From Gautieria morchelliformis (Eukaryota > Basidiomycota > Agaricomycetes > Gomphales > Gomphaceae), in assembly GCA_015179125.1 (NCBI GenBank), contig WHVA01000279.1, positions 1-64,000 on the forward strand: a stretch of DNA of 64,000 nt, written 5' to 3'. The position numbers and the translations under genes were made by a program. Shown piece after piece: positions 35,497-46,049 of the stretch. The number at the start of each line of letters is the position of its first letter. Position 1 is the first letter of the stretch. Under the pieces are notes generated by a model. The model was given only the letters and a program-made list of their open reading frames with translations, did no database searches and was not told where the DNA came from.

Positions 35497-36740
35497 CTTG
35501 AATTTAGCAATACCCCTTTGCTCCTGCTGTCTAGTAGGCAGCCTTTGTGCCGTTGATTTCCCAGTACGCCGACAGGGTACGGTTTTCGCTACATGGCCAT
35601 GCAGGCCATGTGCAGTGTTTGCTCCGATGGTGATACATCGGCTCAGCTGCCTTGTCTGGGGCCATCGTTCGAGCAGCCATGACCTTGGTTGTCTTGTCTA
35701 CTGGTGCAATCCTAATTGCATTGGATTGGTAGGCAGTTTGATTGTCTGCCATATCCTCATCCCAATCATAGTATTGGGATGGTTCCGGCTCCCAAGCCTC
35801 TGTCGGCTCGCCATTCCTGTCTCGATCCTCAGCTTCCTGAGGATCACCCTCCCTTTCTTTGATCTCTTGCAGAGGTGTAAATGGGATCCTCTGGATCCCC
35901 ATTGTCATCTTGCCGTAAAGCTGCTGTCCATACGTTTGGCTTCAGGCATGGGGAGTTCACCTTGATGTGACCTGTTTGGCCACATTCAAAGCAGCTTGCG
36001 CTGCTGTGTGCATTCTGTTGTGGATCTTGGGGGCCGCCAGATGGCTTTTGCAGGTAGCTCGGCTTCCCTGAACTCCCCAATGCCTGAGGTGGTTTCATCT
36101 CAGGCAGGCGACCTGATTGCAGCAGTCTTGTTGCCATAGGCCATCGGAAGGATTGTTCACCCAGAAGGCAGTGGGCTTGTTAAAGCCCGACCATGTAATC
36201 AGCTTGCTTGTCGTGAGCCGTGATGTGATGGCCATTATGGCCGTGGTTTCTGCCTGGAACATCCCTTGATTGTACCAGGATGCTTCTTCAATCATATGGG
36301 CAGCTTCAAAGAGCTGCTCGATTGAGCTGGACTCGGCATTGTAGCCCTTTTTTAGGACTTCATTGCGCAACGTATCACACAATGCTGACAGAACCATCTT
36401 CAGAGTGTGTATTCGTTGGGTGGCTGTATCATCTGCGCTGAGTATTTTGTCAGCTCGTTCAGCATCTCCTGAACAGTTTTCATGCCTTGCATGACCATGT
36501 CGAACTTATTCGACGCATGGTGATATGTTAGGGAGTGCATTAATCTCTTCTGAAACCCTTGCATTGCCATTTCTAAGGTCCATTCACGGACCTGACAATT
36601 GAAACACTTGAATTTTTGGACAAACCATTCTTGGGCCTGGCCTGTTAGGCGAGTGCCCAGGTAATCCACCTGCATCTGCATGGTGGTTGGCCCTAATAGG
36701 CAGTTCATCTTGAGCCATCTCAAGATGCCAGCTACAAATC
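35497..36740 (-). mobile_element. Gypsy F part 1: gag-protease fragment, minus strand
   Basis: Same family as gypsy C, read right to left: FVAGILRWLKMNCLLGPTTM, LTYHHASNKFDMVMQGMKTVQ, a knuckle CFECGQTGHIKVNS that has lost its last Cys (Ser instead), PEPSQYYDWDEDM, GYWEINGTK-like, then LLDSRSKGVLLN (the protease LDSG is now LDSR). It ends at 35497 against gypsy D. The 5' half of gag lies beyond gypsy E at 43867-44158. CpG-poor and non-functional. Confidence 0.88.
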
Positions 36741-37086
36741 TGTCAGGGGAACCCCCTCCCGAGGATATTTCTAGCCTCGGCTTCAGCTCTGACCCGAGAT
36801 TCAGGTCCAACCCGAACACAACCCGAGGGCCCGGCCTAGTTTCTGAACCCTCGACTTCGGGATTCATCCCTGAATGGCGCCAAGGTAGTGGGTTGAGGCG
36901 CATATAGTAGGCAAGGGCCGCGGAGGCGTGGAGGTGTGTCAGGAGTGGAGCGGGCATCCCTGACTTCCATCAGGGGTGTGAGGTATATAGGTAGTGCACT
37001 GGTAGTGGAGGTCCTTAGCTTTTCCTCTTTGGATCCTCCTCTACCAGGTCTCGTGAGTCTGCTGCCTAGGGAGAGTTGCCCTCACA
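36741..37086 (+). repeat. Gypsy E 5' LTR (346 bp)
   Basis: TGTCAGGGGAACCC ... GTTGCCCTCACA. Contains a GC-rich CCCGAG-repeat zone and a tatatag motif near 36986. Shorter than the 3' LTR, which has two extra tandem duplications. Confidence 0.9.
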
Positions 37087-37113
37087 GCAAGAAAAGCTCT
37101 TCTCCAAGGACCG

Positions 37114-38842
37114 GTGGTCGGGCCACATAGTAAAGCCATAGGCAATTTCTGCCTTAGAGATTCCGAGTCGGATTTCAGAACGCCCTCGGAGCATATGGCG
37201 CCCAACACCCCCTCCTTCGAAGTTGTCCCTTCGGCCTTGGCACCAACCCCGAGCATCCCTTCGAATTCCGTGATGATGGATCAGTCCGAACGGATCCAGA
37301 GTATCGAAGAAGAGCTCTGGGCAAGCCAAGCAAAGAACCAGGAAATAGGACACTTGCTGCACGTCATCATGACCAAATTAGATGTGGGGCCGATGGCCCA
37401 AGAGCCGAGAAGAGAAGAGACACGAACCGAAGAGTTCAAGGGGTTTGAAGGCTCGGAGAAGGAAGCCGAGGGGCTGATGATGGGTCCAAGGCAGGGGAAG
37501 GTGAAGCCGGCGACACCCTCGGATTTCGAGGGGGACTGGGAACGGGGCCGAGCCTTCCTAAACTCCCTGACCTTGTACTTTTTAATCAGTGGAGATGCAT
37601 TCCCCTCAGATCAAGCCCGCATCCACTGGGCACTATCATTCTTCAAGTTCGGCCAAGCTGCTCCCTTCACAAACCGAGTCCTACGTGCCAAAGCCAAAAC
37701 CCAAACCCCGCACTTTCAAAGTTGGGTGGACTTCCAGAAGGAATTCATGGACCAGTTCTGCCCGAGAAATGAACAGCTCACTGCCCTCACCAAGCTTGAA
37801 GGCACGGGCTGGTACCAAGGGAAGGACCCCATCGATGAGTACATCAACCGTTTTCACGAACTGGTGGACTTGGTGGAATATGATGATGAGAAAATGAAAT
37901 CAAATTTCACCGAGGGCTAGACCCGATCCTGCAGAACAAATTGGCACTGCTCGGGGATAGTGCCCCAGACTTCGATGACCCTGAGGAATGGTACAAGGCT
38001 CCCCGAAGAGTTTCCCAAAATTGAGATGCGAATGAGGCATTCCTCAAAACAAGCCGAGGTTTGGGCAGGCCCACTCAAGGCACTAGCTGTTGGGTGCATT
38101 TATGCTCCTGCACCAAAATCAAGCATAATATATCCAATTTGTTGTGTGGGTTCTCAATTTCTTCTCACATTGTTCTTGTATCATGCATCCATTTCTCTGG
38201 TTATTTTCGAAATTTTCCACTCACTCCCTATCTCTCCATTTCATCTTGTTATTCCTACTTTCACAAGTGGCTGCACCCAGCGGAGTCTGAAATGACTTCG
38301 ACGCGCAAGCTCTTGGGCGCTAAAGGGCCGGGTAGTAGTACATGCGCAGTGAAACAGATTTACCCCTCTCTCAGTGACAACTAAATTCACTGAGAGAGTG
38401 AATTGTTTTCTAGTCTATTCTTTTGAGCAACAAGTCCATACCTACTGCCTATAATTCCTGTCTACTACACTAGCACCCTCCCAAAGGCTGCCGTAACCCC
38501 TGTGTTCAATCCTGACCCCCTGTTCTGTGGACCGAGGCAAGGTGCCACCCCAACCCTGCCGAGAGACGGTCTGGCCCTTATGGAGGTAGACACTGCACGA
38601 AGCGGCCGCCCCTTGGTAACTTACTACCAATTCCGCAAGCGAGGAGACTATTCCCGAGAGTGCCCCCAAGCCTTCGATGTTCGAACCATGACCCTCGAAA
38701 AAAAACTAGAAATGGTCCCAGAGCTCCTTGCCCTAGCCGATGCAAGCCAAGCAGCCTCCAAGCCGGGAAAAGAACCCGCAGCTCAAGGGGTGATGGAGGA
38801 TGCGGAAGGACCGATGTCGGGTTTTGTGGATCGCAGCGGGTG
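37114..38842 (+). pseudogene. Gypsy E gag, interrupted
   Basis: The open part 37114-37920 has a coiled-coil start (RIQSIEEELWASQAKNQEIGHLLHVIM) and the retrotransposon gag core (FLNSLTLYFLISGDAFPSDQARIHWALSFF ... WVDFQKEFMDQFCPRNEQLTAL). TAG at 37918, then LDPILQNKLALLGDSAPDFDDPEEWYK continues until the solo LTR at 38088. After the LTR: GATPTLPRDGLALMEVDTA and the knuckle region YYQFRKRGDYSRECPQ, in which the first two Cys positions are Tyr and Phe. A stop at 38840 ends the frame; pol lies in another frame. Confidence 0.82.
38088..38469 (+). mobile_element. Solo LTR, family A (382 bp), in gypsy E gag
   Basis: TGTTGGGTGCATTTATGC ... TCTACTACA, with CTAGC on both sides (38083-38087, 38470-38474). 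Carries the family stem-loop (CTCTCTCAGTGACAACTAAA / TTCACTGAGAGAG) near 38364-38400. Confidence 0.9.
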
Positions 38843-39637
38843 AGGAGTGTGCCCCCGTTGCCTGTACATAACTGGTTCTCTTGCCTTGAAGTCGAGAATG
38901 AAATGCCCCCATTCACCTCACCTCTGCAAGAGAACTCGGTTGAAGCCACACAGAAAACCCCCCGGTCGTACATGCCCCGTCTTCGGGCCTCCGAGAAAAG
39001 AATGCCGAGACAGTGTGTGATTAGCTCGGCCAGCACCACGAAATCCCTAGTGGTCAAGGTGGAAATTCAAACCACTGACATGGGGGAGGTTAAGTCCAGA
39101 CCCACCCTGATTGACAGTGGGGCCACCGGGAGGTTCATGCACCGAGAATACATAGAGAGTAACCGTCTGAGTATGCAGAAACTCCAAAAGCCAATCTACA
39201 TACACAATGTGGACGGGAACCCGAAAACCTCGGGAGCAGTTACCGAGGGCGTAGATGCCATACTCCAGTTCAATGGACATTCAGAGAGGACTACGTTTGT
39301 AGTCACCTCCCTCGGGGTGCAAGACATCATCATCGGCTTCCCCTGGCTCCGCGATCATAACCCAGAGATGGACTGGCAATCCGGCAAGATTTCCATGAGT
39401 TGCTGCCGGGATAGGTGCCACACATGCCGAGCTGAGGAGCATGGGGAGCGGAAGGAACTAAGGCAGGCCAAGAGGAAGCTGCGGAAATGTTGCTCGGGTC
39501 CGCACCTGGAAATCGTCAATGAGAGTGACGGCTCCGACGGCGAAGCCGAGGAGGGCCCCTCGGGAACCACAGACCCCGAACAAGCCCATCTCGCGAGCCT
39601 GGTGCAAGAGGGAGACCACTTACTCTATGTGGACTGA
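38843..39637 (+). pseudogene. Gypsy E aspartic protease region
   Basis: Read in the pol frame: KSLVVKVEIQTTDMGEV, then the catalytic LIDSGATGRFMHREYI (about 39109-39155) with the D-S/T-G triad present, and IIGFPWLRDHNPEMDW (the second protease signature region). The frame is open from about 38850 until TGA at 39635, just before the RT; gypsy D has no stop at that point. Proteolysis of the Gag-Pol precursor is the expected role. Confidence 0.85.
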
Positions 39638-39676
39638 CCCCCCAAGCCTGAACCCGAGGTTATCCGAGCAGCAACC

Positions 39677-41248
39677 ATGACATCTCAATGCCTTGCCGAG
39701 GCTTCCCAGAAGTATGCCAAGGCTGAAGCCCACATCCCAGAGTATCTGCGGGAATTTGAAGAAGTCTTCGCCAAAGAATCCTTTGACACTCTTCCGACTC
39801 GCAAGGTCTGGGACCATGCAATCGAGCTCGAACCCGGATCCAAGCCGACGAACTGCAAGGTGTACCCACTCTCCCCCTGGGAGCAGATTGAACTGGACGA
39901 CTTCCTGCCGGAAAACCTCTGTACCAGGAGGATCACCCCGTCAAAGTCCCCTATGGCATCCCTGGTCTTCTTCATCAAGAAGAAGGATGGGTCCCTCCGG
40001 CTTGTACAGGATTATTGGGCCTTGAACGCAATCACGATCAAGAACCGGTATCCGATCCCCCTCATCTCCGAATTCGTCAACCAACTCCGAGGGGCGAAGT
40101 ACTTTACAAAGCTGGATGTCCAATGGGGGTTCAACAATGTCCAGGTTCGGGAAGGGGATGAGTGGAAGGCTGCTTTCCGGACGAACCGAGGCCTGTTCGA
40201 ACCTCGGGTCATGTTTTTCGGCATTATGAACAGCCCGGCAACCTTCCAGACCATGATGAATGATGTTTTCCAAGATATGATTATGGAAGGTGTCATCTGT
40301 GTGTACCTCGACGACATCCTTATATTCACAAAGACACTCTCAGAGCATCGGAAAGTTGTGCGAAGGGTCTTAGAGAGGCTTCGAGAGTACAAGCTGTTCC
40401 TCAAACCTGAGAAATGTGAGTTCGAGAGAATCCGGATTGAGTATCTCGGGCTCATCATCGTGGAAGGAGCAGTAGAGATGGACCCGGTAAAGGCGACAGG
40501 TGTCTCTGAGTGGCCGACGCCTCGGAACCGACATGAAATGCAGTCCTTCTTCGGCTTTGTAAAATTCTACCGCCAGTTCATCCAGGACTGCTCTCATCAT
40601 GCTCGGCCCCTCGTCGACTTGACCAAGAAGGATGTCCCCTGGATTTGGGCTGAGGTCAAGCAAGCCGCCTTCGACAAGCTCAAGCAGTTGATCACCTCGG
40701 CCCTGATCCTGGTATTCCCGGATGACCTCCACCCTTTCCAGGTGGAAGCTGATTCGTCTGACGCAGCTACCGGGGCTGTCCTGTCCCAGCAATCCTGGCA
40801 AGACGAGAAGTGGCACCCGATCACCTATTTCTCCAAGAGACTGAGCCCTGTCGAACGGAATTATGAGATCCACGACAAAGAGATGCTGGCGATCATCCGG
40901 GCATTGGAAGAGTGGTGGCACTTCCTCGAAGGAGATCATAGCCGAGTGGAGATCTGGACGGACCACAAAAACTTGGAGTATTTCCACACGTCTAAGAAAA
41001 TCAACCGGAGGAAAGCCCGGTGGTCCCTCTACTTGTCTCGGTTTGACTTCGAGTTGCACCACCGGCCGGGAAAGTCCATGGGGAAACCGGACACCCTGTC
41101 CCAACCTGCAGACCATGACTCTGGAAGAAGAGACAACACTGACCTGACGCTGCTCCATCCCGAGCTCTTTGTGGTCCGGGCGCTCGAAGGGGTGACGGCT
41201 GTCGGCAAAAAAGCCAGCATCCTCCGAGACATCTGCAGGGGTTTCTGA
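39677..41248 (+). CDS. Gypsy E reverse transcriptase-RNase H, open over 523 codons
   Basis: Uninterrupted: FDTLPTRKVWDHAIELEPG, MASLVFFIKKKDGSLRLVQDYWALN (the usual R of DYRALN is W), YFTKLDVQWGFNN (usual RWGYNN changed), FGIMNSPATFQTMMNDVF, catalytic VYLDDILIF (40301-40327), KCEFERIRIEYLG. The RNase H has VEADSSDAATGAVLSQ, NYEIHDKEMLAIIRALEEW, WTDHKNLEYF. It ends in TGA at 41246, after which integrase codons follow (DGGSEELVVKAVEELRKGH). It is the best-preserved enzyme in the window, but its element cannot transpose unaided because gag, integrase and linkers are broken. Confidence 0.9.
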   Translation: MTSQCLAEASQKYAKAEAHIPEYLREFEEVFAKESFDTLPTRKVWDHAIELEPGSKPTNCKVYPLSPWEQIELDDFLPENLCTRRITPSKSPMASLVFFIKKKDGSLRLVQDYWALNAITIKNRYPIPLISEFVNQLRGAKYFTKLDVQWGFNNVQVREGDEWKAAFRTNRGLFEPRVMFFGIMNSPATFQTMMNDVFQDMIMEGVICVYLDDILIFTKTLSEHRKVVRRVLERLREYKLFLKPEKCEFERIRIEYLGLIIVEGAVEMDPVKATGVSEWPTPRNRHEMQSFFGFVKFYRQFIQDCSHHARPLVDLTKKDVPWIWAEVKQAAFDKLKQLITSALILVFPDDLHPFQVEADSSDAATGAVLSQQSWQDEKWHPITYFSKRLSPVERNYEIHDKEMLAIIRALEEWWHFLEGDHSRVEIWTDHKNLEYFHTSKKINRRKARWSLYLSRFDFELHHRPGKSMGKPDTLSQPADHDSGRRDNTDLTLLHPELFVVRALEGVTAVGKKASILRDICRGF

Positions 41249-41397
41249 GATGGGGGAAGTGAGGAGTTGGTTGTGAAGGCAGTGGAAGAACTTCGGAAGG
41301 GGCACTCCAGCTCAGTACAAAGTGCCGAGTGGTCAGAGAGAGACGGGCTGTTGCAATGCTGGGGAAATATCTATGTCCCAGACACACACGACCTCCG

Positions 41398-42082
41398 TGT
41401 TACGACCGTTCATTTCCGACTTCCGACCCTCAGTTCCGCCACTCCTTCCGCCCCTCTGATAGTTCCGCCACACGTTCCGCCCCTCCGACATTTCCGACAT
41501 TCCGCCCATTGTACATTTCCCTTGTTCTTTCGACTCTATTACTCGGACCCACCGGACCCGCTTCATCGTTCATCAAAACCATATATCCGGTCACCCTTGT
41601 AGTTCGTTGTCAGATATGTTTTCCCGACCCCTTGTTCTTTGCCATTGTTCTACCTTACCCTGAACCCCCCTTGTAGTCCCATTGTTCCCAATAGTTAGTT
41701 CCCACACACTGTCTACTCGACTTCCGCTTCCTCCGGAATTTGCTTAGTACAATACCATTACTTGTTGTTCTGTGCTTTGTATAAAACCCCCTCATGTATG
41801 TCTGTTATTCTGCAATCAGATAATCACCTTCGATACTTGATTTCCTTCGCTCCATCTCCTGTTCTTAGCACAGCGAGTCTAGCAAGATCTCAGTCTCTCT
41901 CAGCCTTCCGTCTTCCGCCTTCTGCCTCAGTTCCGACCCAAGTTCTGACCAAACTTCAGTACTTTCCAACTTCCGACTCATCTCCAAAATACTTAGGACG
42001 ATAGTTCATTGGGGGCGCAACCTATAAGTTGAAGCCGCCGACCTTTCCAGTTCCGACTTAGTGGAAATCTCGATACGTAACA
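41398..42082 (+). mobile_element. Solo LTR in gypsy E integrase (685 bp, family not seen elsewhere here)
   Basis: TGTTACGACC ... TACGTAACA with CTCCG on both sides (41393-41397, 42083-42087). Removing it rejoins the integrase frame at [13 protein letters not shown]. Densely packed with TTCCG words (about 41402-41520 and 41900-42060) and has a TATA box. Confidence 0.92.
41780..41786 (+). promoter_or_regulatory. Probable LTR TATA box
   Basis: TATAAAA in the middle of the 685-bp solo LTR, about 380 bp from its start, in a position usual for the U3 core promoter. No transcript evidence. Confidence 0.4.
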
Positions 42083-43445
42083 CTCCGGCGGCGAATCGTG
42101 TCCCAGCACCATGACACTCGGGTAGCCGGGCATGCCAGGAGGTGGAAGCCATTGGAACTGGTAGCACGGAACTACTGGTGGCCACAGATGTCGCAGTACA
42201 TCGGCCAGTATGCAAGGTCCTGTGACCTCTGCCTACGCACCAAGGCCCAAGGCCGACCCCGGATGGGTGAGCTAGTTCCGCTCCCAGTTCCAAATCCTGG
42301 GGGGATGCAGTTAGCGTAGACTTCATCGTCAAACTGCCGGAATCCCATGGGTATGACACGGTCATGTGTGTGGTGTGTGGTGGACCTAGTGAGCAAGAGG
42401 CCCCACTTCATCCCGACCATGGCCACAGTAACAGCCCTCGGGGCGGCCCGATTATTCCTCGGGAACGTCTGGAAACTGCACGGGCTCCCGCGCCAGGTAG
42501 TTTCCGATCGAGGCCCCCAATTCGTGGCCGAGCTTACCCGAGAACTGTACCGTATGCTCGGAATCAGACTGGCCATGACCACCATGTATCACCCGCAAGG
42601 GGATGGCCAGACGGGACGTGTCAATCAAGAGCTCAAACAGTACCTTTGGCTCTTTGTGAACGAGAGGCAAGACGACTGGGATGAACTCCTCCCACTCGCA
42701 GAGTTCCAGTACAACAACCACGTCCACTCCTTAACCCGAGAAACCCCATTCATGCTCGACACTTGCTGGCACCCTCGGATGGGCTTCGAGCCTGACCAGC
42801 CGAACTCTCGGATGGAAGCTGCAAACAAATTCCGGGACTGAATGGAAGCCTCCCTCATGGAAGCGTGATCAGCACTGGTCAAGGCGAAGGATGACATGGC
42901 TCGGTATTATAACCAACACCGAATCCCTGCCCCCGAGTACACCGTTGGAGACTGGGTCTGCCTCGATGCAAGCGACATCCGAACCACCCAGCCCTCAGCT
43001 AAGCTAGCCCAACAATACCTCGGCCCTTTCACAGTGGTTTGGAAAGTTGGGAAGAACGCGTATCGGTTGCGCCTGCCCGCTTCAATGACCCAGTTGCACC
43101 CAGTGTTCAATGTCGTGAAACTCCTCCCTGCCCTGGAAGACCCAATCCCAGGCAAAAGAGCCAGGCCCCCACCGCCACCCGAAATTGTTGATGGGGAGGA
43201 ACATTACATCGTTTACAAGATACTCAACAGCCGCATCCTATGAGGTCGCCTCCAATTCTTAGTCAAATGGGAGGGCTACGGGTATGAGGAGAACTCATGG
43301 GTATCCGAAGATGATGTCCATGCGCCGGCCAAAGTGCGGGAATTTTACCGAACCCACCCAGGACCACCCCGAAGGGTCAAGTCAACAGCCTTCCATTCAA
43401 TAATGTCCCGTGCTTCGAGGATGCAGCACCCTAGAGGGGGGGTGA

Positions 43446-43866
43446 TGTCAGGGGAACCCCCTCCCGAGGATATTTCTAGCCTCGGCTTCGGCTCTGACCC
43501 GAGATTCAGCTCTGACCGAGATTCGGGTCCAACCCGAACACAACCCGAGGGCCCGGCCGAGTTTCAGAACCCTCAGCTTCGGGAATCGTCCCTGAATGGC
43601 GCCAAGGTAGTGGGTTGAGATGCACGTAGTAGGTGATGGCCGCGGAGGCATGGAGGTGTGTCAGGGGTGGAGCAAGCATCCCTGACTTCGATCAGGGGTG
43701 TGAGGTATATAGGTAGTGCATTGGTAGTGGAGGTCCTTAGCTTTTCCTCTTTGGATTCTCCTCTACCAGGTGAGTTGTATGTCATATAGGTAGCCTTCAT
43801 TCATATCTTTGGATCCTCCTCTACCAGGTCACGTGAGTCTGCTGCCTAGGGAGAGTTGCCCTCACA
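43446..43866 (+). repeat. Gypsy E 3' LTR (421 bp)
   Basis: Same ends as the 5' LTR. It has two additional internal duplications: one of about 17 bp (around agctctgaccgagattc, 43510) and one of about 70 bp (TCTTTGGATTCTCCTCTACC repeated as TCTTTGGATCCTCCTCTACC, 43740-43830). Several substitutions also separate the two LTRs, so insertion was not recent. Confidence 0.9.
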
Positions 43867-44158
43867 GAATCCCTTGAATTCTTTGAGGTCCAAACCTCCA
43901 GCGTATGGCTCAGGGTGGGCCAGCTTTACCCTGGCCTTTGCGAGCATGGACTTTTCTGGGTCCATGTCTGCAGCATCTGCGAGTGCTACATGGATCATCC
44001 ATGTGATGCTGTCATATCGCTCCTGCAGGCCCTTGATCTGGTCTGGGATGCCTTGACCCTCAGTCAAAGCAACAGACCTTTCATGCAGCTGCACAGCTGC
44101 GTGTGGTGTGGCAGTGTCTATCTGCTCACTGCTGGGAGGGTGTTCAGATTGACAACAA
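43867..44158 (-). mobile_element. Gypsy F part 2: gag N-terminal fragment
   Basis: Minus-strand frame: SVALTEGQGIPDQ, YDSITWMIHVALADAADMDPEKSMLAKARVKLAHPEPYAGGLDLKEFKG, matching gypsy C gag. It continues across gypsy E into 36740. Similarity to gypsy C fades at about 44158 (LNTLPAVSR vs YNSLPRVAS). Confidence 0.87.
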
Positions 44159-45095
44159 TGTATATTCTTCTAGGATATATTAGATATGTTTTAAAATATC
44201 AGCCCTAACCGAATTCGTAGTCCATCATTTTGAGCAACTTGTATATTGTGGATATCCTAAATTCTTTTGAATGTTCTGATATTTTAAAAATATGGTTGTA
44301 CGTGCTAAAGCATGGTGTGTATTCAGATAACAGAGCAATTTCAGATAGGATTTGGATGACTATATATTAAAGTATATATGAAGCTTGTTACAAGTATGAT
44401 GATAGAATGTAGAGGCAAGTATGGACCATATGATTACATGTTAGAAGTATATATGAGACATGTTAGATGTACAATCACAGAATATAGAAGCAAGTATGGA
44501 CAATACCTGTACTATATTATTAGATATGGTTGAGAGATCTGATTAGAAGGTATGTTTAAAATAATCTGCATGTATAGTACAAAGATATGCAACTATTGAT
44601 GTTTAGACAATAGGGTATACACCCTTTCCTGGGGGAGCTGCAGACTGTGAGAAAGAACTTTAGGGCTAGGATTAAGCACGCCTTACAATTTCTGGCAACT
44701 GCCTCAATTGTGATATATTTTATGGAATATAGATTAGCTAAGCTATATATACATATATGTGACATTTATAAACATCCACCTATCTATTGCTCAAAAGACA
44801 CTCCCAGTCCTTGTTCATGGAGTCCCTGCCACTTTCAACACCTCACGTGATGGCTGTGATGTCATCGAGAGAGAGAGCAAGGAGGCCACACCTCTGCCCC
44901 TACTCCTGCTGCCACCTGCATGCACGAGCTGCACTGGCACACTCATCAATGAACTGTGCTGTGCTATCAAGGATGCAGTCGGGAGCAACCTGCCTAGGAA
45001 AGTAGCAGTTATTGTATGGGACTCCTGTGATAGACCTGAGCATTTGACTCATCAAAGAGCACAGCTGCGCTCAGATCTGCGTGATATGTACAGTG
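44159..45095. other. AT-rich, gene-free stretch
   Basis: 44160-44800 is strongly AT-rich with many TATA-like words (tagatatg, atatatga) and almost no CpG. 44800-45095 has a plus frame (TLPVLVHGVPATFNTSRDGCDV) that slightly resembles an N-terminal LINE ORF1 phrase, too short to call. Confidence 0.45.
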
Positions 45096-45635
45096 TGTTG
45101 GGTGAATTTATGCTCCTACACCAAAATCAAGCCAAATAGATTCCACCATTCGTATTTCTTTTGATTTTGACTTGAAACCATGCTGACATTCATTCTATGA
45201 TTTGTCAACTTTTTCTTTGATTTTTCGAAGCTGTATTTCTACTTCTTTTCATGTTCTGTCCAACCGACCCTTTGTGGGTGGTTGTGGACAAGTTTCCTTT
45301 TTGAGCTGCGGCTGTTCACTACCGTGCTACGTTCTATGGGCGCTTAGCATGGCACACCGTGGCCTCACGGGCGCTAAAGCGCCGGCTAGTAGTACACGCG
45401 CATGAGACACATTTCCCCCCTCTCTCAGTGACAACTACATTCACTGAGAGAGGCAATTGAATTAGTCTTGTTTCTTTTCGAGTTGTTGACCTAGAAATAC
45501 TGTAGTGAATTACTTTCTAGGTAGTGTATAATATATTTATAGTGACAACTAAATTCACTGAGAGAGTGAATTAATTTCTAGTCTTCTTTTGAGCACCAAG
45601 TCCGAACCTATTGCCTATAATTCCTGTCCTCTACA
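45096..45635 (+). mobile_element. Solo LTR, family A (540 bp)
   Basis: TGTTGGGTGAATTTATGC ... CCTCTACA with CAGTG on both sides (45091-45095, 45636-45640). Longer than the other copies because the CACTGAGAGAG stem-loop segment is present twice (near 45420-45450 and 45540-45570). Confidence 0.9.
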
Positions 45636-45744
45636 CAGTGATGTGGTCCAGCTCAGGTGTAGTCATAGAGCCAATACATTTATCGAGTGAGGTACCACAG
45701 GTTTCTGTCATACATATGTACCAGACAGGATCAGAAGGAACATT

Positions 45745-46045
45745 CAGCACACGGTGTCCTGGTGGCTGGCACTGACAGCACACGGTCAGCGCACGGTGTC
45801 CTGGTGGTTGGCACTGAGAGCGCACAGTCAGCGCACGGTGTGCTGGTGGCTGGCACTGACAGCGCACAGTCAGCGCATGGTGTGCTGATAACTGGTGCTG
45901 TCAGGGCACAGTGTGCTGGTGGCTGGTGCTGTCAGCACACAGTCAGCACACAGTGTGCTGTGACTGGCACTGTCCATGCATGGTCAGCACACCATGCACT
46001 GGTGACTGGCACTGTCAGTGCACAGTCAGTGCACGGTCAGCACAT
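45745..46045 (+). repeat. Minisatellite, about seven units of 42 bp
   Basis: The unit is CACGGTGTCCTGGTGGCTGG followed by CACTGACAGCACACGGTCAGCG. The first three units are exactly 42 bp with few changes; later ones are 30-42 bp and diverge with CG changed to TG/CA. An open plus frame across it (GVLVAGTDSAQSAH...) is a by-product of the period being a multiple of three. Confidence 0.88.
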
Positions 46046-46049
46046 GGTC

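Larger units (their letters stand above)
41249..43428 (+). pseudogene. Gypsy E integrase with chromodomain, broken
   Basis: The N-terminus is split by a solo LTR (41398-42082). The HHCC module is [14 protein letters not shown] ... SCDLCLRTK. The core shows [14 protein letters not shown] and VVSDRGPQF, but the third acidic residue is lost: GDGQTGRVNQ where the family has TERVNQ. Frame shifts lie at about 42310 and 42385; TGA at 42839, 42866 and 43241 fit Trp codons changed by one G-to-A. The C-terminus is an SH3-like region (VGDWVCLDASDIRTTQPSAKLAQQYLGPF) and a chromodomain (HYIVYKILNSRIL(stop)GRLQFLVKWEGYGYEENSWV), expected to bind methylated histone H3. Confidence 0.88.
36741..43866 (+). mobile_element. 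Gypsy E, complete two-LTR chromovirus (7.1 kb)
   Basis: 5' LTR 36741-37086 and 3' LTR 43446-43866 bound gag, protease, RT-RNase H, integrase and chromodomain. Flanks are AAATC (36736-36740) and GAATC (43867-43871), a 5-bp duplication with one change. Removing E rejoins gypsy F gag as DLKEFKG-FVAGILRW. A purine tract (AGAGGGGGGGTGA) lies before the 3' LTR. Two solo LTRs sit inside (38088, 41398). Stops and frame breaks show it is dead, but CpG is retained. Confidence 0.93.

Noticed and set aside
44759..45139. LINE ORF1 N-terminal fragment
   Set aside because: Resemblance limited to about ten residues; frame runs into a family A LTR.
45745..46045. CRISPR-like array
   Set aside because: Units are contiguous without unique spacers, and the context is a eukaryotic nuclear genome.
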